This document shows, piece by piece, positions 53,235 to 64,000 of a stretch of DNA of 64,000 nucleotides. Every line of letters begins with the position of its first letter. Positions within the stretch are counted from its first letter, which is position 1. The translations under genes and the position numbers were made by a program. Origin of the DNA: Crotophaga sulcirostris (Eukaryota > Chordata > Aves > Cuculiformes > Crotophagidae); NCBI GenBank assembly GCA_013397455.1, contig VYZB01000056.1:1703306-1767305 (forward strand), given 5' to 3'. The notes beneath the pieces were generated by a model. That model saw only the letters and a list, made by a program, of their open reading frames with translations, was not told where the DNA came from and did not search any database.

Positions 53235-56200
53235 GTAAGTGCTCCTCCTGCTCTTTATTCTCTTTCCTTCTCTTCCTTTCTCCCTCCCAAGTGTTTGGCA
53301 CTTTTCCTCCCCCATCTCCTGACCCTCCCAAGGCAGTAATCCTGCAGATCCCAGCCCCAAGAGTGATTGAATTCTCCTCAGCTCCAATCTGTAGGATAAA
53401 GTCAGAAGCTCTGATTGCTTTGTTTGGACAGTTTTCCCCATTGGACAGATCTCTATTTAGTTAATGTTACTTTTGGGAAATGGAGATGCTCTTCATGTGA
53501 CAACAAATATATTTTGCTAAACGTTTACCTGGCTAAGCATTACTCCAGCCATCACTTGAAGGCAGACAGTTGGGATGTCCTGATGTACAGGGATGGGCAA
53601 TTTGGACACCATGGTTTGCAAGCTGTAGGAAATTTCAAAGCTAAAATAGTAATAAGTAACAATTTTCTCCCATTTTTTTCCCCAGGGTTTTCAATTGCAT
53701 TTTGGGATTAAATTAATTTAAGAAAAAATAATAAATTAGATATAGTTTCTAATTAGTCTGGAACTTTTAGCTTTAAAATTTTCTTTGACTGTTTTTGTTT
53801 ATATGGATGATTTGCCTTGTTCAAAGAATCACTACTTCTGTTTAATTCCCTTTAATGCTATTAGCTTCTGGTTTCATACCACGCAAAAACAGTAACTATG
53901 GAAAAATATATGGACATGTATGCATATCCAGCTCTGTGTTTGCTTTCACACTCAGCTTGCCTGGGTTAACCTTTATAGGGTTTTATTTGAACTTACTTTT
54001 TGACAGCCTTGTAAAAAGTAAGGCTTAAGAGATAGGAGCTTATGGGCAGGAACATACAATGATTCTATCATCTAGTTCCTAAACGTGCGGTATTTATGTT
54101 CGAAAACAGCTGTCTTTCAGGAAGAATTAAAATCTGTGCTTTAAAATCAGAAAGTTAACCTTAAAACGTTTCTACTTCTCCTGTACTCCCCATCTCCAGG
54201 TGTTTGGCATTTTGGGAAGCATGTTCACCAGTATTGGTTTCTGGAGCACTCCCAAACACCAGATCCCTGTTCTTTCACAGCAGGTGCATTGCACTAGTGG
54301 TGTTGGGAGGAAATAGTTTCAAGAAATGTTTATATGATGTTTCAAATCTAACTTAAGTTTACCGAAGGGGATCTTTCAGCCAGGTCTAAGGGTCTGGTTT
54401 TGGCAGTCCTCTATGGAAAAGTTTTACTAATCAGCCCTGTTATTCCTTAAGACTTGTGTGTGTCCGCTGCTTCTCTGACACACTTGTGTTAAAGTTCCTG
54501 TGTAGAGTGTCTGCAGTCAAATGTAATGCACTGCACGTGTATGTGTGAGAGCTGCATTGTCTGTGTGACATCTGCTAGTGCTGGGACAGGTGTCACACAG
54601 CATCATGTGCAGCTGTCTATCAGGAGTCGCCAGCAGTCACAGGTAGGGTTGGAGGAAGATGCTAATGCTTCCACCCAAGCCAAATGAAAGATGCACAAAC
54701 CAAAAAGAAACCAATATCAGACCAAACCTGGAGAGCCATACTTCAGAAATCTCACCCTAGGCTTTTTGGTTGCTTTTTTGTTTTTACTCTTGTATCTCTT
54801 AGCAAAATCTTGTCTGTTCAGGTTCTGGGTTCTGCAGAGAACTCCTTCCCTCCCAACACATGTAGGACTAGGTCATCACTGAAGAAAACAGGTGAAATGA
54901 TTCTCTTCACACCCCAGGCATATAGGAAAGGCACTCTTTACATATCGCTTTATACACTCTCATCATTATTGGTGGGAGGGGGAAAAGTAGGGGAAAGTAT
55001 TTCAACTCATTTGTACTGTTAATGCCTTTGTCAGTATTTTTGGTTGATAATGCAGTTTCTTTATAAAAGATTTCGTATTAGAAAGGAGCTAAGTGGTAAG
55101 TTTGAGAAGCAATTATACTTGGGTTTGAACCAAGACTACAAAAGAGTTTCCAAAAATATTCCTTTTGTTTTACAAGCTTGCCTTATGCAGTCAAATCCCT
55201 TTTGTGTGCACTTTCTATGGTTCTTCAAGGGAAAATAACTCATGGTCAAGAACGTTCACCTAAGCTGAATTTTGGTAAACCTTTTTTGAAATGCTTGAGT
55301 TCTACTGCAAATGAAACATGCATTATGAATAGCAAACCTTTCACAAAGATGTTTTCTTATTAGAGGGCATCCAAGTGACAAGTTTGAGACATGGTTATAC
55401 GAGGGCATGAGAAATATCTGACCAGGGACATTTATTTGAAATAGATTGTTACCTAATTTTTAGTAGCTTAGTCAGGTGTGTCTAGATCTTTGTTGTGCCT
55501 CCTCCGTGTGTTTGAGGCGATTCTACAAGTATGGAATTCTCTGAAATGATTTTTGCAAAGATATGGTATTTCCACTAATCCTTGGTGGCACCCTTTGACT
55601 TGGCTCTGTGTTGTTGGTGCAGCTTATATATATAGTATTTCCCAATTCTTATCTTCTGGAGTGATTTTACAGCTTATTCACTGCCCTTCCATTTTCTTCT
55701 CTGTACTGTACTGACTGATCCAGAATTTGCTGTCCTACACTTGGACTTGTGTTTCATTGCCTGGAGATTCTTGTCTTGGCATTAGTGCCTTCCTCTTTTA
55801 ACAGATTTCTATATGAGGTTTTGGTTCAGTAACCTCCTCTTGACATAAGAGAAGCATTGCCCCCAGTTCTTTCTCTTCAGTTTCAGAGTTATTAGGAAAA
55901 GTGTATCTTCTTTATATCTAGACCCTGACTAGGAGTTAGTCAGTTTCTTGCAATTTTTTTTACTTTTCCTGCCTTGCTCTTCAAATTAAAAATCCAAAAG
56001 AACTAGGCCCAAAGGAGAAGGAAATCAGTATCCTCTGCAAAATCCTTATGGATGTTGATTTTGATTCCAATATCTACAATCAAATGAAGTAAGCGCCTAG
56101 GTTATTTCAAAGTGACATTGAAACCCACTTTTACGTAGTGTTTTAACAGCCTGCAGGGCTAATCTCCTCTGATCTCTTTTTATCCCTTTTCTACAATCTG

Positions 56201-59200
56201 ATGGTCTTGACGCTACTGCTTTTAGAGGGTACTTGGCATGGAAATTCAGACTTTTTTCATCCCTCAGTTTCCATGTGTATGCAGCCACTGTCCGACTATT
56301 TGCCTATCTATAAAATTAAATTTGACAGACATTTAAATGATCTGTGGAGAAATATGGGAGAATGGGCATCTTCCTGAAACTCTTGTGTGGCAAAAAGGAG
56401 AGGCACACTCATAGCATTTCAGAGGGAACCTGGCTGTATAAAAAAAAAAACAGGTTTCTTTGGCTGTTGTGCTTTATCCAAACATCCATCCATAATTTTT
56501 CTGTGTGGAGATGGCATAGTCCTGGTGCGCTGAACACAAGAGCGTGAAACACCTCTGGTAGCTAAACCATGAGAGGTACCAACATTAACAGATGACCTGA
56601 ACTGCAACACTGAGACTGGACTCAGGCAAAAAGCCCTGCAGATAGTAGTGTTGCAGAGGCTAAAAGACGTCCTGCTGTAGTGTCTAAGGTGAAGAGTACT
56701 ATTCAATGAAACATCACTTACTGCTTGACAGAGCATGTAAGAACCTGGCTGGTTTATAAAATGTGAAAGTCAAGCAAATGATCTATGTGAATGGGATAGC
56801 TCCTGTGCTTCCTTCTCACAGAAGTGGATACATGTTATGTATGAGCTCTGCCTTTACTGAAGATGCATTAAAATAATGATAGACAAATACGGTAAAGATT
56901 GAAGGGAAAATGAGCGAATTCTGCATGCTGGTGGGTCCTGGATAGAGGGAACTCGGGAAGTCTGCTCAGGGCGGGAGGACTGCAGAGGTACTAAGGTGAT
57001 GAAGGGACAGTAACAATGCCCAGGCTGTCAGTTGCCTGGGCAATTTTTCCTTTGTGTGTAATTTTAAGAGGCTAAATAAGTTAAACTTTATACTGCCTTG
57101 AAACAAATGGGAGTAGGAAAGACAGGTTTTTTCTGGGGTTTTGTCTTTCTCCTGCTATACTTTATTTTGGGTAACATCACTTGTAGAAACAAAATCACCT
57201 GAGTTAACAGTTTGCAGTTCTGGCCAAACCAATATTTTGACTTGTCTGATCAACAGGCATGATATTTAGCTGCTTGCTAAAGGGTAAGGTAGTGAAAACT
57301 ATAATTCTTCGCTTTCTTTCCCCCTCCACCTTGTGTGCTTCCCTCTGTCACTCTCTATAACAATATTTTTCCTGCTTATCTAGGGTTACCCACAAATGTC
57401 ATCTGAGTCTGTTTTCATTTCCACAATCTCTTATGTGTGTTTTTTCCTACCTACCATGTAATAAATATAGCTTTATCTTTCCATGCACACAGTCAGTATG
57501 ACTCAACTAGGTAACAGCTGCCTCTTGTTTTGACACAGTTGCAAGATTGGTTTGTACAATACCTTTGGAATGCAAGTGATTTATAATAAGATTATTATTC
57601 CTGACCAGCACTCTGAGAAGGCTGGATTAGGTTTTTATATCCCATGCTGTTTTTTTCTCCATTGTATCAAATAAATTACTTGTCTCAGCTGCTAAGGACC
57701 ATGAAAACCAATTGACCCATTCTATTGTTTATTACATATTAAGATGTCATCTCTGGCCTTTGATAATGTTAAATTATCAAGTGATCATTTTATTTGCCTT
57801 CTTACATGTTGCATCCTGTGCTTAGGAGGAGTTCCCTGTTAATATCTGAGTGTCCCATCTCTATTTAAATTTCTCCTTAAATCCATGTGTGCTAGAGAAT
57901 GTAAATAACCTGTACTCTTGCCTGCCTCTCGCCCTGAAAAGAAGTCTTCCAGTTTCTTGCAGCTCCCCCGTCTGTTCCCTCTGTGTGCACTCTGTTCTGT
58001 CTCAGACCCGCTGTACGGTGCATAGCTTTCAGTTTTATTTGGCAGTACACACCCGCGACAGGGTTCTGGGTCATTAGAAAGGCTCTTCAAAGAGACAGTA
58101 ATAAAGTAAATAACAAAAGGAGTTAAACATGAATGTAAGATGGAGAATTCCTGAGGCCAGGAGTGGCAAGAGATACATGTTGTGCGGGAGATAGCAAGCA
58201 AAGGTCAGGCACATCTGCTTTTTCTAAAAATGACCCTACTTCAATCCTTTTATAAACATGAATGGTAAAGGAAAACTACTTGCAGGTAACAGGTTTAGAT
58301 AATTTTTACTCTTTTTCTTGTAATTATTGCAAGTGAATGGAAAAATTAAGCTTTATGGTTTTTTGAGGCTATTTTTTCATATAGCATCTTGTTAAAATGA
58401 AGATGCAGACAAGAAAGACACAATACTGCAGCAGACAGTTCCGGCTGCAGAAGGCCTCATGCAAAACAAATTCTTGGGGTCACAATGCAACCTCTATCTA
58501 ATAATAATTTAACTCGAAAGGACTCTGTCATATGCTAATTATATGAATTTTGAACAGGAATCCTGTTTCTGCCAGGAAATGTTTTATCAAGTAAACAAAA
58601 TTTTTAACTTTGTCTTTTCTTGTTTATTTGTTTGTTCTGAAACCGAATACTTAAAAGAGCTTATTTGCCTTTCCTGCTATTTCAGCTTTTTGAGACTACA
58701 GCGTATTAACTCTCTTTCCTGGCATGCAGCTGTTTTCCTGCAATGCTAGTAACAGTCAGGATAGAGGGAAAATTGTGATATGTTACACGAAGCACTTTTA
58801 CCATCTTATCAGTGGTAAAAACCACATCAGCAAACATCTTTCTGACAAACTGAGTCTCTGGAGAATCTGCCAAAAAGATGTACTTTGGAAATTCCCTCGA
58901 TTGTGCTGTAAGGAGCCAAATCCCTTTGAGGCCCAATGCCAGGAATAGCCTAACCAAGACTATGTTCAGAAGCCTTCCAGCATCCCTCAGGTGGGCAGAG
59001 AAGTGTTGCTGCCATCTCTCGTAACACTGTGTGTTGTCTGCTTAATCACAGGGAACAGGAACATGTCCATTAAAAAAAAAAAACAGAGCCAGAAAAATTC
59101 TGTCTTGGTCTGGAAAAGCAGCTCTTCCAGGTTATTTCTGTAACTGTGCTCAGCAACAAAGTAGATAAAAGCTGTAAGAAGCCTCTGCGGGTACGCCAGC

Positions 59201-62200
59201 CCTGGAGAAAGCAGAGGAGCCCAATTAGCCTGCAAACCCAGCAGAGCTGCTGGATCAAAGGGGGCGAGTCTTTACTGTCAGTATAGCTCCTGAGGGGGGT
59301 TTGCTGGTGGTGGAGTTTTAGATGGTGTTACAAACTCTGTCAGAGTTCAGGCTCTGCTGTTTGGCTGCTGGTGAGTGAGCTTCAGCATGCTGGATCATCA
59401 GAAAACAATTCTGCCATGTTATCTACCCTGTTCTCTGAGCTCCTGGAGCTTACTGAGCAATGCTACTCTTTGGTCACCCAGAGGAATGTTCCAGGGATCC
59501 TGGGCACAGGCCAAGTGTTCTGCTGGTCCCCATCTTCAGTATCATTGCATCTATAGAGATGATGTACTACTGCATTGTCAGGAGGTGTAAGGCTGCACTT
59601 AGACAAACCAGAGTTAAGGAAAAAACAAATAGTTAATTCTAAAATTAGAAAATAGAACGTTACAGACTCCTGTTTGAGACTAGGGCTAATGTTAACTACA
59701 TTGGTTTCTTTCCTGATTTCAACCCCTCCTATCACCTAATCTTTATGATATAGTATATGAAGTTTGGATTCTTCAAGAGAGGTAATGGGTGTTTTATCAA
59801 AGAGTACACTGCCATCACATTGTTGTATACCCAGATGATGCCATAAAATGAGAACTTGTTCAAGCAAATAAACCAGCGGTTGTTGACACTCATATAAGCC
59901 ATTGCATACTCATTCCCATTGCAGACAGTACTGCAATGGTGCTTTTGTTTGCGTAAACTCAAAATTCCTTCCATTTCTTATATTATCATCCCTTTTTTGT
60001 TTGTTTGATGATAGACTTTGCAAGAGTAGATTCTTTCAAACAGAAGTCAGGTGCTAGGAAGAGAAATCACATGCAAGTAAAAGTAATTTTACGTTTGCAT
60101 TACAGTGTTGCCATTCCAGCAGTGTTTTTAACTAAAAATAATAGCATCTAATACTAAGAACGCTTAGGTAACTGCTATTTTTCTGGCAGAGTGACAAGGA
60201 TTTTATGGGAAGTTTAACTTCTTTAAAGATATTGTTAGACACTGCAGTATCTTGTTGACTTACTATCATACACTGCATACACAGGAAAGATTTTGGATCT
60301 CTAACAGCTTTATCTATGAAAATACCAACTCGATGTTCAATAGCAGTCAAAAAGCAAGCAATGTTAGGAAAGGACTAAGGAATTATCAGGAAACTGTATA
60401 AAATGCAAAGCATGTCCACTTTCAGAATAGTATCTAAATCCTTGTTCTCCTATTTTGAAGAAAATACATTAGAATTAGAGCAAGCATGACTTAAAGTACA
60501 GGGTATTTTCAGTAAAAGTAACAAATATATATATAGGGACTTCTTCCCCTAGGAAAAAAAAAGATGTGCAAGGCAGGGCAATATGATGGGCTTATAAAGT
60601 GACAACTGGCCTAGAGAGTATTGAATCCTAATCGTTACCTATTGTCTCTTTTAAGAACCAAAGATATTGGATGATATGACCAGCTATGTTTAGAACAAGG
60701 TAAAGGCAGTGCAGATGCACACAGCACACAGTGAAATTCTGGAGCTTGCTGCCTGCATGCGTCATGTGCCAAAACTCTGCACAAGCTTTGAAGGAACAGA
60801 AAAATGTATAAAAGAAGAAGATAGCAAGACCTATTATGTGTCTGGATAGTCCTTTTGACTTGCAGATCCTGAGTTCAGATCCTGAGAAGCAGAGATAAAA
60901 TACTAGGGAAGTATTTATGTTTCCCCAGATCTGAATTTTCTCCCCCTCCCCAGCTGCTCTGTTATTAGCGAGTGTAAGGCCTGGGATCTGGGGTAGGATG
61001 GGTCTTTGTCTTGGATGGTTGCTCTTTTCCTATGAAAAGTGGTGGATGAAATAGTTTGTGTATGTGCCGTGGATTTGCTTGTATTGCTAAGACTGACTCC
61101 TTAAGCCTGCTCCTTGGGATAGATCCTTGAGTATCAACATGCAGTTTTTAAAGCTATTAATAGGCTTAGTTAAATTTTGAACCTGTCAGCCAATGACAGT
61201 GTCCCCTGATTATACTTCAAAATTAGCAGACGATGAATAACTCCTCTACTCCAATTAAGGCAGCTCTCTAACTCCTGTCAGTTACTTTTTAGATATTTAA
61301 TCTGGATACTGTCCTTTCCATTGTTAAACTGGTTGAAACAACCTGGCCAGTCATTCTCTGTGTCCTTTTCCTCATTATTTATTGACTGGTGACATTTCAC
61401 TTTACAAATGGGAACCAATCCCCAACCATTTATCATCAATAGAAATAAATTCCTGATAATAGTTTAACACGATTTAGCATAAAATCCATGAAGCAGAAAT
61501 AGCAGCTTCAGAAGCAAGAATCCTTCAGTCCATCAGTTCTGGGGAGAACGCTTACGACTAAACTAATTTTATCAAGTAAGACGCGGGTATGTCATGCATG
61601 TGCTACATTCACTTCAGGACAGCCTGGACCTAAACACTTGGATTTTTTTAGAACCCCTCCAGTTTAACAACCTTATGTTCTCTTCTTCTGCTGTTGCCCA
61701 GGCAACATCGCAGGGTAGTGTCACGCCAGCCGACTATGAGCTTTGTTTCAGCAGTGTCCTGCCAACACTAGCAGTGTTTCTAGCAAGCTGAGCTTTCTCA
61801 CTGCAACTGTGACATAGCAAGGAGAGTTTCTTACTGTTCATATTTGCCAAAAATCAGTTGGAATTCCATTGGTGTAACCGTTTATGCAGTAGTGCCCTGA
61901 TAACACTGGCTAGGGATGTCATTCGACTTGTCGGGGCAGGCTAATTTTACACTGCCTTTTAGCATTAGTATAGTCCAATAATATGAATTCTGGCAGTGAC
62001 ACAGAAAGGGCTGGTTCTAATAGCAGCTTGCATTGTGCCTTTGCTGTTCCTCATAGATCAAATGAAAGCAGTAATTAGAAATAAATACATAAAAACCCAA
62101 CAACCCATATAGGGAAAAAGGAAAACAATGACAATAAATTGGAAATGTGAGAAGTTAATAAAGGACATAAAAGATATGTTAAGAAGAAAAATCGAAAGCT

Positions 62201-64000
62201 GAGAAAACCAACTGCAGCATGGCTGTGCCTGAAATGTTCCGGAGGCAGCATTCTGCAGAGCATCTGCTGTCACTGCTAACCAGAAATCAAGACTGAGACA
62301 GCATTTGGAAAGGTTTCCAAAGGTTAATTTGTTTTGCTAAGTATCTGCTTAGCAGAGAAGTACCTGAAGGAATAAAAACTGCTCAAAATGTAAAGGCATA
62401 CCTAATCTAATGGAGAAAGGCAAAATGAGAACCAACAGCTAGACACAGGGCAGATAAACACCCACTTAAAATAGCTTTTTTAAAAAAATATTTTTTAATA
62501 TTTTGGGGGGAAGGAGGCTGACCAATTTGCACCAGCTTTTCTGGAAGGTAGAGTTCAGTCAAACACTATCATCACCTACAGCTGACTAGTCTTAAGACAA
62601 GGAAAACCCAATAAATGGAAGCGATAAATGGAAGTCAGGCCAAAAGATCTGATGATCACCGTACTCTCAGTTTAATATTTATTTATACAGAGATAAAATA
62701 AAAGTCCAAATTATAGCCTTGTTATATTATTAATTAAATAAGATGTTCCTGCTAAATCCTTCCATTTTACTATCTCCCATCTTGATAAAATGGTTTGGTG
62801 TATTTTTTCTTCCTTTTTTTCCTCCCCTTTGAAACAGCATAGAACATGAAAGCAGAATTGCACGCATTTGGTGAAATGCATATTGAATGGATGTACTCAA
62901 TTAGAGAAGCCTGCTGAGGTTATCCATAAGCTCACCACTCTAGGAAGAAAGGGAGATCTCATTCTCTCCCTCCTGCGTGTTTGACTCATTGAGTCAGCTA
63001 CCACTCCCTCTGCTCTGTGCTTCTACTTCATCCCTTGTGCCAGCCCTGCTGTTATTTGGGCGCTTCACTAAACAGATGTAACTTACAAACCTCTCAGAAA
63101 ATTACCCAGTATTTCAGTGTGGTTGTTTTTGTGCTGAAATCCTGCTCACAAAGGATTCCACTGAGTTCAGGATCCGTGCAAGGCAAACAGTGCAATCCCA
63201 TGTCCAGAAACAGAGGAAAATCAAAAGGCAGATGAGTCAGACTTCGCTATTTGGATAAATGAACTGCTGGAGCAGCTAAAGTAATCACGTATAACTAAAC
63301 CTGGTTGTAAGATTTGTTATCCATGTATTTGGGAAAGTTACACTACTGCAGTCAGAGGGAAGACATCCCAAACCTCCATACCTGCACCGACTGACTGCCA
63401 GGGTTTATGAGCTGCTTGGGGCTTTCTTACCGCATGGTAAGGATTAACTGTACCCGCTGCTTCTTATTCTCTTCTGTAAAACCCAGAGCACAGGGCAATA
63501 GGATATGAATCATTTCTGCTCTAAATGCAGTCACTTTAAATACCAGAATCACAGGGGGTTGTGACAGAAGGTAGATTCTCAGCCAATTTCTGCTGTGTTT
63601 TTTCAGGGATGAAACAGATCTGAGATACATGGTAGGAGACAGTTAAATTTAATTCTTACTCCTGTTCCTGCCTTCTCCCTCATTCCAGTATTTATTAGCA
63701 GCTACTTTTTTATGATCTTTTGTATGTAATAATGTTTGTCACAGTGAATTATTCACTATCTTAGAAGATGTGAGAACAATGGTTCAAAGATAAGGAATGA
63801 AAAGCCTGTGCTTCATAGAAGTGTAAGAGAAAATGTCAGAAATACTGAACTTCACAAACTCCAAAAGGGGATGCTACAACAATCAGCTATAATTTTTCTT
63901 ACAAGTAGATTAGAAAAAATATTAACGAAGAATAGTGTAGTAAACAGTCCTGCAAAATAGATAATTAGATTATGAAAATCATTATATTAATATCACCATA
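53235..64000 (+). other. GNAZ: GNAZ intron 2 (5' part, more than 10.7 kb)
   Basis: I looked for the terminal GNAZ exon (SRMAESLRLF start, FLNKKDLL) on the plus strand and for earlier RSPH14 exons on the minus strand and found neither. The sequence is AT-rich with short A-runs and imperfect small duplications (60863-60888). A paired AP-1 motif lies at 62982-62996. No repeat family was recognised. Confidence 0.7.
62982..62996. promoter_or_regulatory. paired AP-1 / bZIP sites in inverted orientation
   Basis: TGACTCA and TGAGTCA are separated by one base, giving a 15-bp palindrome around the central base. Both are consensus AP-1 sites. Enhancer activity is inference. Confidence 0.4.

Noticed and set aside
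53235..53339. Continuation of the GNAZ frame beyond YEDNQT
   Set aside because: A clean gtaagt donor at the conserved exon end shows that the following residues are intron read-through.

Overview
The window is vertebrate genomic DNA, almost certainly from a bird. Long introns separate short coding exons, every splice junction I could place is GT-AG, and the interspersed repeats I recognise are CR1 LINE copies, the dominant avian retroelement. Gene order and sequence fit an avian microchromosome block (chicken chromosome 15 type). I see no prokaryotic or viral genes, CRISPR arrays, tRNA or rRNA genes. The species cannot be fixed from the sequence alone.

Layout. (1) 1-18873, plus strand: the 3' thirteen coding exons (exons 3-15) of SLC5A1, the Na+/glucose cotransporter SGLT1, encoding about residues 70-662. 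Exons 1-2 lie left of the window. The 3' UTR follows, with an AT-rich simple-repeat stretch. (2) 23728-26559, minus strand: the last three coding exons of RSPH14 (RTDR1), an armadillo-repeat radial-spoke protein of motile cilia, tail-to-tail with SLC5A1. Its 5' exons are not in the window. (3) About 34270-35660: a CpG island interrupted by a 407-base assembly gap. It is the likely promoter and non-coding first exon of GNAZ. (4) 52409-53234, plus strand: exon 2 of GNAZ with the start codon and residues 1-241 of G-alpha-z. The terminal coding exon lies right of the window. GNAZ therefore sits antisense inside a long RSPH14 intron, as in mammals.

The three genes are not a pathway. SLC5A1 drives epithelial glucose uptake, RSPH14 belongs to the axoneme, and GNAZ is a Gi-class signalling subunit of neurons and platelets. 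What links them is position: a convergent pair plus a nested antisense pair.

The rest is intronic or intergenic. Recognisable content is three minus-strand CR1 fragments (one with an internal deletion that keeps the frame open), a few microsatellites, a pyrimidine-rich stretch of about 1.2 kb, and several short palindromic motifs that could be regulatory. I found no convincing new gene or undescribed system. The best leads are a perfect palindrome made of two octamer sites at 28995-29010, a perfect 11-bp inverted repeat at 24418-24451, and residue changes at the outer sugar gate of SGLT1.
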